Of a stretch of DNA of 58,991 nt, positions 19,434 through 29,160 are shown in pieces (within the stretch, counting starts at the first letter, position 1; each line of letters starts with the position of its first letter). The notes under the pieces were generated by a model. That model did not search any database and was not told the origin of the DNA. It saw only the letters and a program-made list of their open reading frames with translations. Source of the stretch: Defluviitalea phaphyphila (lineage in GTDB: Bacteria; Bacillota; Clostridia; Lachnospirales; Defluviitaleaceae); NCBI RefSeq assembly GCF_001466305.1, contig NZ_JWID01000010.1, positions 1 to 58,991 of the forward strand, in the 5' to 3' direction. A program made the position numbers and the translations under genes.

Positions 19434-19443
19434 TAATAAATAT

Positions 19444-19653
19444 TTATTTAATATTTTGTCCAGCCATTTGTTGTTCTTGTTGTTCTATCATTTTTTTAAC
19501 CATATATCCACCAACAGAACCATTTTGTGCAGAAGTTAAATCTCCGTTATATCCTGGTTTTAAAGGAACTCCTATTTCATTTGCCACTTCATATTTAAAT
19601 TGTTCTAAAGCTGCTCTAGCTTGTGGAACTACTTTTCTATTTCTACTTGCCAT
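19444..19653 (-). CDS. Small acid-soluble spore protein, alpha/beta type
   Basis: A 69-residue DNA-binding protein that coats and protects spore DNA. The family core is present: ALEQFKYEVANEIGVPL, containing the GPR protease cleavage region, then YNGDLTSAQNGSVGGYMVKKMIE. Its C-terminal tail is Gln-rich. ATG 19653 follows AGGAGGG by eight bases; a TTG two codons earlier is too close to it. It is transcribed alone, between a strong terminator and a gap before rsmD. A forespore sigma-G promoter is expected, but I could not fix one confidently. Confidence 0.95.
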   Translation of the reverse strand: MASRNRKVVPQARAALEQFKYEVANEIGVPLKPGYNGDLTSAQNGSVGGYMVKKMIEQQEQQMAGQNIK

Positions 19654-19772
19654 ATTCAAAACCCTCCTATATCGTCAATATATTTTAATACCCTTCTATT
19701 TTAATTTTTTAGTGGGTACACTAATATTATATGCAAATTCTTGTCGAATATAATTGTTAAAATGTAGAAATA

Positions 19773-21827
19773 TTATAATGAAATATTTTTTATTTTTTCT
19801 TCAAAAAATTTATTTATTTTTTCCTTTAAAAATTTATGTTCTTCTTTATCAAGATTAGGATCTATACTTAATATTATCTCGGAAGCCTCTTGTGCTTTTT
19901 TCAAAATAGGAATATCTTTATACAAATTAGCAATTTTTAAATCTGGTAATCCATGTTGTCTAGTACCAAAAAATTCTCCAGGACCTCTAATTTTTAAATC
20001 TGTTTCTGAAATTTTAAATCCATTATTAGTTTTTTTCATTATTTTCATTCTTTCAATTGTTACTTTATTTTTAGAATCTGTGATTAAAATACAATAAGAT
20101 TTAAATTCTCCTCTACCTACTCTTCCCCGAAGTTGATGAAGTTGTGCTAGACCAAATCTTTCTGCATTTTCAATAAGCATAATAGTTGCATTAGGTACAT
20201 TAACTCCTACTTCTATAACTGTAGTAGATACTAATATTTGTATTTTCCCTTCTGAAAAGTCATTCATTATTTTTTGCTTTTCTTTTGGCTTCATTTTCCC
20301 ATGTAAATAACTTACTTTATATCCTTTAAATTCTTTTTGTAATTCTTCTGTATATGAAATAACTGATTTAAGATTTTCTTCCTCTGCTTCTTCAACCATA
20401 GGACAAATAACATAAGCTTGTCTACCATTTATTAATTCTTTTTTTATAAACTGATAAATACGATGCCTATAAGAAGAATTTACAGCATAAGTATCTATAT
20501 TTTTCCTTCCTGGTGGTAATTCATCTATAATAGAGATATCTAAATCTCCGTATAATATTAACGCTAAAGTTCTAGGAATAGGAGTAGCAGTCATAACAAG
20601 AACATCTGGATTATTTCCTTTTTCTGATAGCATATTTCTTTGTCTTACTCCAAATCTATGTTGCTCATCAGTAATTACTAATCCTAAAGATTTAAAAGAA
20701 ACTTTTTCTTGTATAAGAGCATGAGTTCCAAAAACAATATCTATATCTCCATTTTTAATTTGATTTAAAATATTTTCTTTTTGTTTTTTAGTAAGAGAAC
20801 CCGTTAAAAGTCCTGTTTTAATATTAAATTTCTCTAATAAAGGAGTCAATCCTTTGTAATGTTGAGTTGCTAAAACTTCCGTAGGTGCCATCATAACACC
20901 TTGATATCCATTTTTAACAGCTAAAAATAAAGCTAATGCCGCAATTATTGTTTTTCCCGAACCTACATCTCCTTGAACTAATCTATTCATTATTTTATCA
21001 TTTATCATATCCTGCTTAATTTCATTAAATACTCTTTTTTGGGCATTAGTTAATTCAAAAGGAAGAGATTTTATAAAATCATCTAGTTCTTTTATTTCTT
21101 TAAATTTAATTGCCTTCTTATTTTTACCTATTTTATTTTTAATACTCATAAGTCCAGTTTGAAGTAAAAAAAGTTCTTCAAATACTAATCGTTTCCTAGA
21201 AATAAGAAAACTATCCTCAGATTCTGGAAAATGTATATTATGTATAGCATAATTATAGTCAGCTAATTTATATTTTTTTCTAATCCAAAGAGGTAAAAAT
21301 TCAATTAATTGATTTTGTGTTTCTACTAAAGCATTATAAATTATTTGGCGAATCACTTTTTGAGATAATTTATATGTGCTAGGATAAATTGGTATTATTC
21401 TTTTTGTAAAAATATCTTTATCATCTACTATCTTTTCATAATCAGGAGATTCTATTTGAATTTGACCATATTTATATGTAACTTTCCCCGTAAAAATATA
21501 AGTATCGTTTAATTTAAATTGTTTTTTTAAATAAGGTTGTCCAAACCAAACAGCAAAAATACTACCACTATCATCTCTTAAATTAACTTTTGTAATAATC
21601 TTTTTTCCTCTTTTTATATTTTGAGGTAATGTATTTATTTTAGCTAAAATAGTATTTGTTTTATTATACTCTATTTGACTTATTTTTATTATCTTAGACC
21701 TATCTTCATAACTTCTTGGAAAATGATATAAAAGATCCTCCACCGTATATATTCCTAATTTATTAAGTTTTTTTAATGTCTGTTCTCCCACTCCTTTTAC
21801 TACTTCTACGGGATGTGAAAGATCCAT
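19773..21827 (-). CDS. recG: ATP-dependent DNA helicase RecG
   Basis: RecG regresses stalled replication forks and processes Holliday junctions. The 684-residue protein begins with a wedge/OB region (GVGEQTLKKLNKLGIYTVEDLLYHFPR), followed by helicase domain 1 with Walker A GDVGSGKT (286-293), APTEVLA, TDEQHRFGVRQR, and domain 2 with the TTVIEVGVNVPNA and QLHQLRGRVGRG motifs. ATG 21827 follows AGAAGGTGC; the reading frame stays open for 28 further codons upstream but with a hydrophobic AT-rich composition and no ribosome site. Confidence 0.97.
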   Translation of the reverse strand: MDLSHPVEVVKGVGEQTLKKLNKLGIYTVEDLLYHFPRSYEDRSKIIKISQIEYNKTNTILAKINTLPQNIKRGKKIITKVNLRDDSGSIFAVWFGQPYLKKQFKLNDTYIFTGKVTYKYGQIQIESPDYEKIVDDKDIFTKRIIPIYPSTYKLSQKVIRQIIYNALVETQNQLIEFLPLWIRKKYKLADYNYAIHNIHFPESEDSFLISRKRLVFEELFLLQTGLMSIKNKIGKNKKAIKFKEIKELDDFIKSLPFELTNAQKRVFNEIKQDMINDKIMNRLVQGDVGSGKTIIAALALFLAVKNGYQGVMMAPTEVLATQHYKGLTPLLEKFNIKTGLLTGSLTKKQKENILNQIKNGDIDIVFGTHALIQEKVSFKSLGLVITDEQHRFGVRQRNMLSEKGNNPDVLVMTATPIPRTLALILYGDLDISIIDELPPGRKNIDTYAVNSSYRHRIYQFIKKELINGRQAYVICPMVEEAEEENLKSVISYTEELQKEFKGYKVSYLHGKMKPKEKQKIMNDFSEGKIQILVSTTVIEVGVNVPNATIMLIENAERFGLAQLHQLRGRVGRGEFKSYCILITDSKNKVTIERMKIMKKTNNGFKISETDLKIRGPGEFFGTRQHGLPDLKIANLYKDIPILKKAQEASEIILSIDPNLDKEEHKFLKEKINKFFEEKIKNISL

Positions 21828-22350
21828 AAAGCACCTTCTTTCTGATTTATTTATAATTTTTATAATTTTAAAAAATAAAAAACTTTCATATAAAAATATA
21901 AAAAATAACAACTTACTTTAAAAATTATTATAACATTAAATATAAGAAGTAAAAACCATGAATATTACTTAAAAAAATATCTAATAGTTTCTAAATATTT
22001 TTAAGGGAATTTTATTATTTAAAACAATTTAATACTTTTTATTTTTGTATTTTATATAATCATGTTTATTTTGTATTTTATAAAATAATATGTATTAACT
22101 GGAATTATACTTAGTGTTAGTAATTTATTTGTCTATTTAATAAATAAAAATATTCTTAGAAGTTTTTTAAAATGTAAAATATAAATTTAGTCTTAGAAAT
22201 TACAAATACAATAGATTTTCTATATATACAAATATTGATAATATTATTTCTTTCATGAAATTATATTAATTACTTTTTTATGTATATTAGAACTATATCT
22301 AAAAAAAAGAACATAAAATATACTATGATATTTCTACGGTGGTGAATAAA
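21828..22350. other. Gene-free AT-rich gap
   Basis: About 520 bases with no convincing gene, RNA or strong promoter. A 14-bp word starting TTTTGTATTTTATA recurs with small changes at about 22043 and 22069 (26 bp apart). The first ~85 bases continue the recG frame but are probably leader. Confidence 0.5.
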
Positions 22351-22728
22351 ATGAATCTTCAAGAAATAGAAAATTTAAAATCTATTTTAACTCAATTTGT
22401 TATAAAAGGTTATAATATAAAATGTTTTACTCCTCATAATACTACTTCTTCAAAAATTTCTGGGAAAATTATTGGTATAGGATTTAAACCTTTATGGGCA
22501 TCTCCTATAGATTATAAAATAGATCAAATAGAACTAAATTATATTGATCAAAAAGGGAATTTAAAACCTTATTATTTATATAATGTAATAGGGTATGAAA
22601 TTATTTCTTATGATGGTAAAGAACTAGAAAGTTCCAATAATATTAGCTTTAATATTCACTTATATTCTCCTACTAGATCTGCTAATAACAAATCTTTTGA
22701 AAAAATCAGAATAGATATTAGCAAATAA
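22351..22728 (+). CDS. Hypothetical protein
   Basis: A 125-residue protein that I do not recognise. ATG 22351 is preferred because GGTGGTG ends six bases upstream. It has no signal peptide or membrane segment. The N-terminal ~25 residues look helical, and the rest alternates hydrophobic and polar residues with many Tyr and Ile, suggesting a small beta-rich fold. It may form a unit with the small gene at 22791, although a strong hairpin separates them. It could be a spore or regulatory protein, but nothing in the sequence says so. Confidence 0.65.
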   Translation: MNLQEIENLKSILTQFVIKGYNIKCFTPHNTTSSKISGKIIGIGFKPLWASPIDYKIDQIELNYIDQKGNLKPYYLYNVIGYEIISYDGKELESSNNISFNIHLYSPTRSANNKSFEKIRIDISK

Positions 22729-22760
22729 TAATTGGCGAACAACGTTCGCCAATTATTATT
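22724..22760 (+). terminator. Terminator after the hypothetical gene
   Basis: Perfect arms AATTGGCGAAC / GTTCGCCAATT, extended by AT pairs, around a 3-nt loop AAC; the stem tail TTATTATTAATAA serves as the U-rich end. Confidence 0.75.
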
Positions 22761-22790
22761 AATAAATATATAAAGAAAGGAGAACATATT

Positions 22791-23090
22791 ATGTGGAAAA
22801 TATTTTATATAATGTATATGTTTAATAAATTTAAAAATAAAAATCTACACAAATCAAAATTTAGATTAATTAATGAGCCTAAAAATAAAATTATTTTAAA
22901 AAATGTTTTAGAAAAATATATAGGGCAAACTATAACAATTTTTTTAAAAAGTGGTGGATACAGTGGCTCTGGTTATACTGGAATTCTTATAAATGTAAAT
23001 AGAGAATACATATCTATTTATATTAATCCCTTTTGCATAGTAGAAATTCCTATATCCCAAATTATATGTTTTTCTCATAATATTAATTAA
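22791..23090 (+). CDS. Small conserved-looking protein, LSM-like barrel?
   Basis: A 99-residue protein behind AAAGGAGAACATATT. After a basic N-terminal third (about residues 12-40), residues 44-90 read YIGQTITIFLKSGGYSGSG, then a glycine/threonine-led strand and VNREYISIYINPFCIVEIP. This alternation of strands and the SGG/SG turns resembles small Sm/LSM-like barrels found in Clostridia, but I cannot name the family. It has no signal peptide. Its 3' end overlaps the convergent gene at 23083 by eight bases, so both cannot be transcribed through freely. Confidence 0.65.
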   Translation: MWKIFYIMYMFNKFKNKNLHKSKFRLINEPKNKIILKNVLEKYIGQTITIFLKSGGYSGSGYTGILINVNREYISIYINPFCIVEIPISQIICFSHNIN

Positions 23091-23334
23091 ATTCTACAAA
23101 GATAATTTTCCCGTCTCTTGTATTATTTGATTTATATCCTAGTATATTATATTTGTTAATTTTTTCAAAATAAATATATACTATTTCTTCTATAGTATTT
23201 CCTGTAAAGGATATTCTTTTTATTAATCTGTTTTCTGGTATAGTATACATACTCTCTATTATTCTCTTTTTTTTAGTATTTAAACATAATTTAACCACAT
23301 TTCTTCTTTTTGTGTATTTAGTTACATAATTCAT
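23083..23334 (-). CDS. Hypothetical protein
   Basis: An 83-residue basic protein with a strong ribosome site: AGGAGG seven bases before ATG 23334. The N-terminal half is rich in Lys and Arg (TKYTKRRNVVKLCLNTKKKR), and the C-terminal half forms hydrophobic stretches such as IEEIVYIYFEKI. No motif is recognised. It is convergent with, and overlaps, the gene ending at 23090, and lies 93 nt upstream of nothing in its own direction except open sequence, so it is probably monocistronic. Confidence 0.6.
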   Translation of the reverse strand: MNYVTKYTKRRNVVKLCLNTKKKRIIESMYTIPENRLIKRISFTGNTIEEIVYIYFEKINKYNILGYKSNNTRDGKIIFVEFN

Positions 23335-23427
23335 ATTCCCACCTCCTAAGTCATTTTTATGTTTGTCCTAATATAAATATTCATATAAAATAATCTTTAA
23401 AATAGTATTTGTGGGAATATGATATTT

Positions 23428-25263
23428 TTATACAGTTTCTACTACAGGTTTAATCCTCATTGCTTTTTGAAAATGTGACTTATTTACATTTTTTTCTTCT
23501 ATTATAAAATTTCTTTCCATAATATCATTTAAATCATCTTCATTAATAGATTCTTTTAATAAAAGAATTTCTGCTATTTGATTTAAATAAAATTTATTTT
23601 CAATCATAGTTTCTTTAGTTTCATCATATAAACGTTTTATACTTTTACTACACTCTTCTATTAAAGTCTTTTCTACAAATCCTTGAGATTTATTATTAAA
23701 TAATACATCCATATTAAGTAAACCTACTTTTTTACTCATTCCATATTTAATAATATAATCCCTAATAATTTTAGTAGCTTTTTCTATATCATTACTTGCT
23801 CCTGTTGTAATATTATCTTCTCCAAAAATTAATTCTTCTGCTACTCTACCAGCAAGATTTATTTTTATCTGTGCTTCCATTTCTTTTTTAGTATAATACA
23901 TTTTATCTGGTGGAATATTCATACTAAATCCTCCTGCCCCCTTAGTACTAGGAATAATAGTAACTCTAGATACTGTATTATTAGGAGCCACTAATTTAGT
24001 AATAAGCGCATGTCCTGCTTCATGATAAGCTGTAATTTCTCTTTCTATTTTTAGTATAGCATCTCTATTTTTCTTTTCTGAACCTGCTACAACTGCATAA
24101 AAAGCTTTATCAATATCATTCCAATCAATAAATTTTCCATTTCTTTTAGCTGAAATTATAGCAGCTTCATTTAAAAGATTCTCTAACATAGCACCACTAA
24201 AATACACTGTTTGTTTAGCTAATTTTTTTAAATCTACTTGATCAGAAATAGGTTTATTTTTTACATGAAGTTTTAATATATGTTCTCTTCCATTAACATC
24301 TGGAAGCCCAATTTCTACATGACGGTCAAATCGTCCTGGTCTTAAAAGAGCTTCATCTAAAATATCCAGTCTATTAGTAGCTGCAATAACAATAATTCCT
24401 TCGTTTTCTTTAAACCCTGACATTTCAGTTAAAAGAGCATTTAAGGTTTGGTCTCTCTCATCATTTCCTCCAGTAGGATTATTGGCTCTTTTTTTCCCTA
24501 AGGCATCTATTTCATCAATAAAAATTACTGCTTTACCAGCTTTTCTTGCTTTTTCAAAAAGTTCTCTAACACGACTTGCTCCTACCCCTACATACATCTG
24601 AACAAAATCAGAACCTGAAACAGAAAAAAATGGCACTTTTGCTTCTCCTGATATAGCTTTTGCCATCAAAGTTTTACCTGTTCCTGGAGGTCCATAAAAA
24701 ATAATTCCCTTAGGCATTCTAGCTCCATACTTTACGTATTTTTCTGGATTTTTAAGAAAATCTATAATATCTTCAACTTGTTCCTTAGCTTCTTCATTCC
24801 CTGCTACATCAGAAAAAGAAAAATGCTGTATTTTATTAAATTCTAATTCTTTTATATTTAAATTCATAGAGCTCCCTGAATTTTGAGGTGTAATTTTTTT
24901 AGAGGCATATCTAAAAGCTATAAAAAATATACCTAACATTATTAGCCCTTGAAATATATTAGTGGTTGTTATAGAATCAGTTTCTTCTACTTTTATATTC
25001 TTTTTCAATAAAAATTCTTTTAACTCTGGGTTTCTTGGATTATCTGTAATATAAGAAGTATCAAGATCCCCTTTTACCTTTACTTTCATTTTTGAACTTC
25101 CATCAATAACTACTTCTTCAATTTGTCCAGCTTCTACTTTTTCTAAGAATGTAGAATAAGTCATTTCTTCTACTTGATTTTGTTTATATATATATAATCC
25201 AGCCAAAATTAATATCACACAAATAATGGGTATTACCCATATAATTTTTTGTTTTTTCCACAC
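23428..25263 (-). CDS. ftsH: ATP-dependent zinc metalloprotease FtsH
   Basis: FtsH is a membrane-anchored AAA+ protease that degrades membrane and short-lived proteins. The 611 residues have a transmembrane segment at about 8-25, an extracytoplasmic part, a second segment at 103-118, Walker A GPPGTGKT (191-198), the pore motif [24 protein letters not shown] and the zinc site HEAGH (414-418). The C-terminus is short, without the usual charged tail. It stands apart from the tilS-hpt cluster where main ftsH genes usually lie, so it may be a second paralogue, possibly spore-related. Confidence 0.93.
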   Translation of the reverse strand: MWKKQKIIWVIPIICVILILAGLYIYKQNQVEEMTYSTFLEKVEAGQIEEVVIDGSSKMKVKVKGDLDTSYITDNPRNPELKEFLLKKNIKVEETDSITTTNIFQGLIMLGIFFIAFRYASKKITPQNSGSSMNLNIKELEFNKIQHFSFSDVAGNEEAKEQVEDIIDFLKNPEKYVKYGARMPKGIIFYGPPGTGKTLMAKAISGEAKVPFFSVSGSDFVQMYVGVGASRVRELFEKARKAGKAVIFIDEIDALGKKRANNPTGGNDERDQTLNALLTEMSGFKENEGIIVIAATNRLDILDEALLRPGRFDRHVEIGLPDVNGREHILKLHVKNKPISDQVDLKKLAKQTVYFSGAMLENLLNEAAIISAKRNGKFIDWNDIDKAFYAVVAGSEKKNRDAILKIEREITAYHEAGHALITKLVAPNNTVSRVTIIPSTKGAGGFSMNIPPDKMYYTKKEMEAQIKINLAGRVAEELIFGEDNITTGASNDIEKATKIIRDYIIKYGMSKKVGLLNMDVLFNNKSQGFVEKTLIEECSKSIKRLYDETKETMIENKFYLNQIAEILLLKESINEDDLNDIMERNFIIEEKNVNKSHFQKAMRIKPVVETV

Positions 25264-25358
25264 AAAAAAACCTCCTGTATTTTATTTTTTCAATATATAA
25301 GTTTACATAATATATGTTATAATACATTTATAAGAAAGTCCATGGTAGTTGTTTACAA

Positions 25359-25388
25359 CAGAAAAACAGCCTAATGGCTGTTTTTCTG
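25359..25388 (-). terminator. Terminator containing the stop codon of the phage-like gene
   Basis: 13-bp arms CAGAAAAACAGCC / GGCTGTTTTTCTG with a 4-nt loop. The TAG stop of the gene at 25371 lies between the arms on the minus strand. Confidence 0.7.
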
Positions 25389-26072
25389 TGTATCTATTAT
25401 TATAGATGATGTTGGAAGATTTTGAAGTGCAGATATTATTTTACTTGCTTCTTCACTATTCCAATCTTTACTAGGCTTATCCTTTCCTATAACATTTTTA
25501 CAAAAAATTTTTAATTGCTCTTCATCTAAATGTTTTTCTTTTGATAAATTATAAATATATCTTCTTTGCTTTTCTGTACTATATTTTATTGTTTCTTCTT
25601 CTATATTTAAATCTTCTATATCTTGAGTAAATATTCCAGATGAACGAGTTGCTGATAATACAGCATCTATAAAGGCCCTTTTTTTAGCCATTTTTAAAAT
25701 TGTATTCACTATAGTATATGAATCTTGATATCTATATTTTTTTTCTTTTGAATTACAAGATCCAACACCTTGAGCTTCAATTGTGTTGTTTTTCTTATTT
25801 ATAAGAGTCACTTCTACCTCATAATGAAAAAATCCTTTTTCCCAATCTTCAACTCTATTTTTTACCTCTACAATTTTAGAAAATCCATATACGTCACAAA
25901 GTTTTTCTGCTCCTGGCTTTAGTAAAGTTGGCTTTGATACTCCAGCAATTTCTCCATAATCTTCTCCTTTTATCATATATTTTTTTATAAATTCTTGAAG
26001 CATATTTATTCTATGTTCTACTTCTTCTAGTGAAATTACAAAAGAAGGTACAAATGTTTTTTTAGAATCCAT
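25371..26072 (-). CDS. Phage-type DNA recombination-associated protein (tentative)
   Basis: A 233-residue protein. Residues ~35-60 include GEDYGEIAGVSKPTLLKPGA and a KLCDVYGF segment, and 125-150 read TILKMAKKRAFIDAVLSATR followed by SSGIFTQD. This combination is familiar from phage- and element-encoded proteins near single-strand annealing or recombination genes. The C-terminal ~60 residues (STEKQRRYIYNLSKEKHLDEE) look like the small helical tail found on such proteins. Here it stands alone on the chromosome, with no integrase or other phage genes nearby. I cannot assign an activity; a domesticated recombination or ssDNA-handling function is an inference. Confidence 0.6.
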   Translation of the reverse strand: MDSKKTFVPSFVISLEEVEHRINMLQEFIKKYMIKGEDYGEIAGVSKPTLLKPGAEKLCDVYGFSKIVEVKNRVEDWEKGFFHYEVEVTLINKKNNTIEAQGVGSCNSKEKKYRYQDSYTIVNTILKMAKKRAFIDAVLSATRSSGIFTQDIEDLNIEEETIKYSTEKQRRYIYNLSKEKHLDEEQLKIFCKNVIGKDKPSKDWNSEEASKIISALQNLPTSSIIIDTQKNSH

Positions 26073-26229
26073 ATATAATCTCCTTCTTTTTAAAATAAAT
26101 AAATTTATTATATATTAATTTTGAATCAATGATTATATTATAAATAAATCATTTTAACTATGATTTATATATTTATATTTTGAAGAAAAAACAATAAATA
26201 TATTGAAAAATTTTTGGAAATTTTTCAAT

Positions 26230-26356
26230 AAAAAAAAGAAAAACAGCAAATTTGCTGTTTTTCCTGGAGAAGGTATTAAATAACTTTTGGGGGGCAGCAA
26301 ATTACTTGCTGCTTTATATATTAAATCAATTGGGGGGTCTTACAGGGGTTATTATA
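26230..26356 (-). ncRNA. Candidate C-rich small RNA or attenuator leader
   Basis: On the minus strand an extended -10 (TGTTATAAT, hexamer 26356-26351) precedes a ~115-nt segment. It holds a C6 tract (26337-26332), a hairpin GCAGCAA / TTGCTGC, a second C6 tract directly behind it (26294-26289), CCTTCTCC, and a terminator hairpin CAGCAAATTTGCTG flanked by A5/T5 and then CTTTTTTTT. C6 tracts are striking in so AT-rich a gap. The two hairpins share the CAGCAA/TTGCTG arms, so they could exchange partners. It may be an sRNA, the 3' end of the PBP2 mRNA, or a leader for the gene at 25371. The rest of the 26073-26492 gap shows nothing else. Confidence 0.45.
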
Positions 26357-26492
26357 ACAAAAACTTAAATATAAGTGTGCATAAACTTAAGGTTTTTTGA
26401 CATTTTTTTTAGGTGATTTTATATATATGATATCTATTTATTGTATATAATGAAATAAAAATATACAAAATTTGATTTAAAATTATATTTTT

Positions 26493-28955
26493 TTAATATA
26501 AAATATTATCCATGGAAATTTTCTCATTTTCTTCATTAATTCCAAAATATTCTGCTACAATATCTCTAAAAATTTCTGCTGGATAACTAGAAGAATATCC
26601 ATAAGGAATAACTACTGCTATAGCAATTTGTGGATCTTCATAAGGAGCAAATCCAACAAACCATGCATGTTCTCCTCTATTTGATTGTTCTTGAGCTGTC
26701 CCTGTTTTCCCTGCGACTTTAATAGGAAAATCTTTAAATACTCCTCTAACAGTTCCTTCATCACCTTCTGTAACTAAATTCATACCTTTATAAATTGTTT
26801 CTAAATTTTCAGGATCAAAATTAGAAATCTCTTTTATTATTGGTTCTTTTTTTAGTAATAATTCTCCATCAAAACTTTTTACTGAATCAATAATATGCAA
26901 ATCATATAACGTTCCTCCATTAGCCAAAGTAGCTACATATCTCGCCATATGAATAGGTGCAAAATTATGGGTTCCTTGACCAATAGCAGAACGAATAACG
27001 TCCGTATCTGATAATTTAGGAGCATACTCACCAATTTCGATTCCTGTTTTAGAGTCTAATCCAAATTTACTTGCATATTCTTTAAGAATATTAAGTCCAT
27101 TTTCTTCAATTCCAATTTCACCATTATTAGTTTGTGCCATTCTATAAGAAACATCATAAAAAAAGTAATTACATGATACTTCTAATGCCCTACTTATATC
27201 CGTTAATCCATGACCTATATGATAAGAACTATATATCCAACATCTTGCATAAGGAACTCCTGCATCTTTGAATAATCCTGTTGCATTAATTTTTTCTGTT
27301 GGAGTTATAATTCCTTCTTCTAAAACGGCCATTCCTGTAATCATTTTAAATGTAGACCCAGGCGCCATTCTTCCATTCGTTGCTCTAGGAAACATAGGAA
27401 GAGTAGGATCGTCTTGCAATTTTTTGTAATATTTATAATCAATCCCATTAATAAATTTATTATTATCATAACTTGGATAACTGACTAAACTTAAAACCTC
27501 TCCACTATGAACATCTACAACAACTACGGCTCCAGTACTTGGATCTAAACCTAAATTATGAGGTGAAATTTCTCCTTCTTGAATTTTATTTTTTATAATT
27601 TCTAAAGGAGATATTATTCCTTTTTCTAAATTATTTTTCAAAGAGTCATCTACAGTAATTACTCCCTGCTCTATCATTACATTAATAAAATCTTTAAAAG
27701 AAATTTCCTTATTTTTTATCATATCTATTAAAGTTTGTTTTGCTAAAGCTGCTTTATCTTCATCATTTACATCTTCTAATCTATCTTCTAATATTTTTGC
27801 AATTGAATTTTGTGCAGTACCCAAAGGAGCTTCTAATATGTCTTCTATATAAACTGTATTAGTACTTACTAATCCAGCTAACATATCTTCAAGATATATA
27901 GGTGGTTCATTTTTAGAAGGCGATTTTTCAATTCTTGAAAGAATAATATCCTTAAGTTTATTTTCTAAAATATTGCTAACCTTTTCTTGTAATCCTAAAT
28001 CTAAAGTCAAAAAAACTTTTCCTCCTGGAGTAGGGTCTTCTACACTATGAACCTCTTTTCTTTGCCCTAAAGGATCTACTTCAACAAATGTAACTCCATC
28101 TTCACCTCTAAGATAACTTTCCATTTCTTTTTCAATCCCTATTCTTCCAACAATATCGTCTAAACTATATCCTTCATCTTTTAAAACTTCATATTGTTCT
28201 TGTGTTATTTTCCCTGTATAACCTAATATGTGACTTACTAACTCCCCCTCAGGATAATATCTTACTGGTTCTATATCTATATAAAAACCTGGGTACTTAT
28301 CGTAATTTTCTTCTAATTCCGCTATAGTTTTATCTTGAATATCATAAGCAACTGTAATAGGTTGATATTTTTTATATCTCTTTTGATAAAGAGAATATTT
28401 TAAAGAAATAAGTTTTCTTGCTTTTTCATCACTTAAATTTTTATCTATATTAAAAAATTTTCTTAATTCTTCAAAAAAATCATTTCCATCCATATTTATT
28501 TCTTCTTCAGTTAAATTTTCTGTTGATACTCCAAATATTTCCGCTTTCCAACTAAGTTCTTCATTTTCTCCCCCTGTAAATTCAAAGGGTTTATCATCTG
28601 ATAAAGGAAGCTCATCTATCAGCTTTTCATTATTTTTTTCTAATAATTCTATTAAATTTAATAGCACTTCATCTTGATTTTCCACTTCAATACTAGGGTC
28701 TAATTTTATACTCATGGCTATTTTATTTACTGCTAATGGCTTGCCATATCTATCATATATAGTCCCTCTAGGAGCAGATATCGGAAGCTCTTTTAACACA
28801 TTAGTATTTACTTGACTTTTATGTAATTCTCCTTCTATAATTTGCAATTTAAACAAATGTATTCCTAAAATCATAAACATGACAAAAAACCCTATCATTA
28901 AAATAAATAAACGACTTGTAATAAACTTTATAAATTTTTTAAAATTTGAATCCAC
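26493..28955 (-). CDS. Penicillin-binding protein 2 (class B transpeptidase)
   Basis: A class B PBP that cross-links peptidoglycan at the membrane surface. The 820 residues start with one membrane anchor (about 16-36), then the dimerisation domain (APRGTIYDRYGKPLAVN), and the transpeptidase domain with STFK (Ser534), SCN (594-596) and KTGT (750-753). The spacing fits PBP2/MrdA-like elongation or SpoVD-like enzymes; no PASTA repeats are present. Residues ~330-460 form a long, charged, helical insert between the two domains. It appears monocistronic. Whether it serves elongation or spore cortex synthesis cannot be decided here. Confidence 0.9.
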   Translation of the reverse strand: MDSNFKKFIKFITSRLFILMIGFFVMFMILGIHLFKLQIIEGELHKSQVNTNVLKELPISAPRGTIYDRYGKPLAVNKIAMSIKLDPSIEVENQDEVLLNLIELLEKNNEKLIDELPLSDDKPFEFTGGENEELSWKAEIFGVSTENLTEEEINMDGNDFFEELRKFFNIDKNLSDEKARKLISLKYSLYQKRYKKYQPITVAYDIQDKTIAELEENYDKYPGFYIDIEPVRYYPEGELVSHILGYTGKITQEQYEVLKDEGYSLDDIVGRIGIEKEMESYLRGEDGVTFVEVDPLGQRKEVHSVEDPTPGGKVFLTLDLGLQEKVSNILENKLKDIILSRIEKSPSKNEPPIYLEDMLAGLVSTNTVYIEDILEAPLGTAQNSIAKILEDRLEDVNDEDKAALAKQTLIDMIKNKEISFKDFINVMIEQGVITVDDSLKNNLEKGIISPLEIIKNKIQEGEISPHNLGLDPSTGAVVVVDVHSGEVLSLVSYPSYDNNKFINGIDYKYYKKLQDDPTLPMFPRATNGRMAPGSTFKMITGMAVLEEGIITPTEKINATGLFKDAGVPYARCWIYSSYHIGHGLTDISRALEVSCNYFFYDVSYRMAQTNNGEIGIEENGLNILKEYASKFGLDSKTGIEIGEYAPKLSDTDVIRSAIGQGTHNFAPIHMARYVATLANGGTLYDLHIIDSVKSFDGELLLKKEPIIKEISNFDPENLETIYKGMNLVTEGDEGTVRGVFKDFPIKVAGKTGTAQEQSNRGEHAWFVGFAPYEDPQIAIAVVIPYGYSSSYPAEIFRDIVAEYFGINEENEKISMDNILY

Positions 28956-29048
28956 TAACCCAACTCCTTCATCTATACAATTTATATATAATCAATTAAG
29001 AAATATTTAAAATAAATTAAATACTAATCGTTATATAAATAAAAATAA

Positions 29049-29073
29049 AACAGATGGTAAAACACCAACTGTT
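29049..29073 (-). terminator. Terminator after tRNA-Thr
   Basis: AACAG / CTGTT and TGGT / ACCA pairs around a 5-nt loop with one mismatch, followed on the minus strand by TTATTTTTATTTATA. Confidence 0.55.
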
Positions 29074-29088
29074 CTTAACTGATTAATA

Positions 29089-29160
29089 AGCTTCTGGCCG
29101 GATTCGAACCGGCGACCTATTGATTACGAATCAATTGCTCTACCCCTGAGCCACAGAAGC
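29089..29160 (-). tRNA. tRNA-Thr (anticodon CGT)
   Basis: A complete cloverleaf reads on the minus strand: acceptor GCTTCTG / CAGAAGC, a D arm with GGCTC/GAGC, anticodon stem ATTGA / TCAAT with loop TTCGTAA (CGT at 34-36, for ACG codons), and T arm GCCGG TTCGAAT CCGGC. The discriminator base is T at 29089 and no CCA is encoded. It is an isolated tRNA gene between PBP2 and a GNAT gene. Confidence 0.95.

Noticed and set aside
26289-26337. G-quadruplex from the two G6 tracts on the plus strand
   Set aside because: Two tracts about 37 bases apart are too few and too distant; the hairpin/C-rich RNA reading explains them better.
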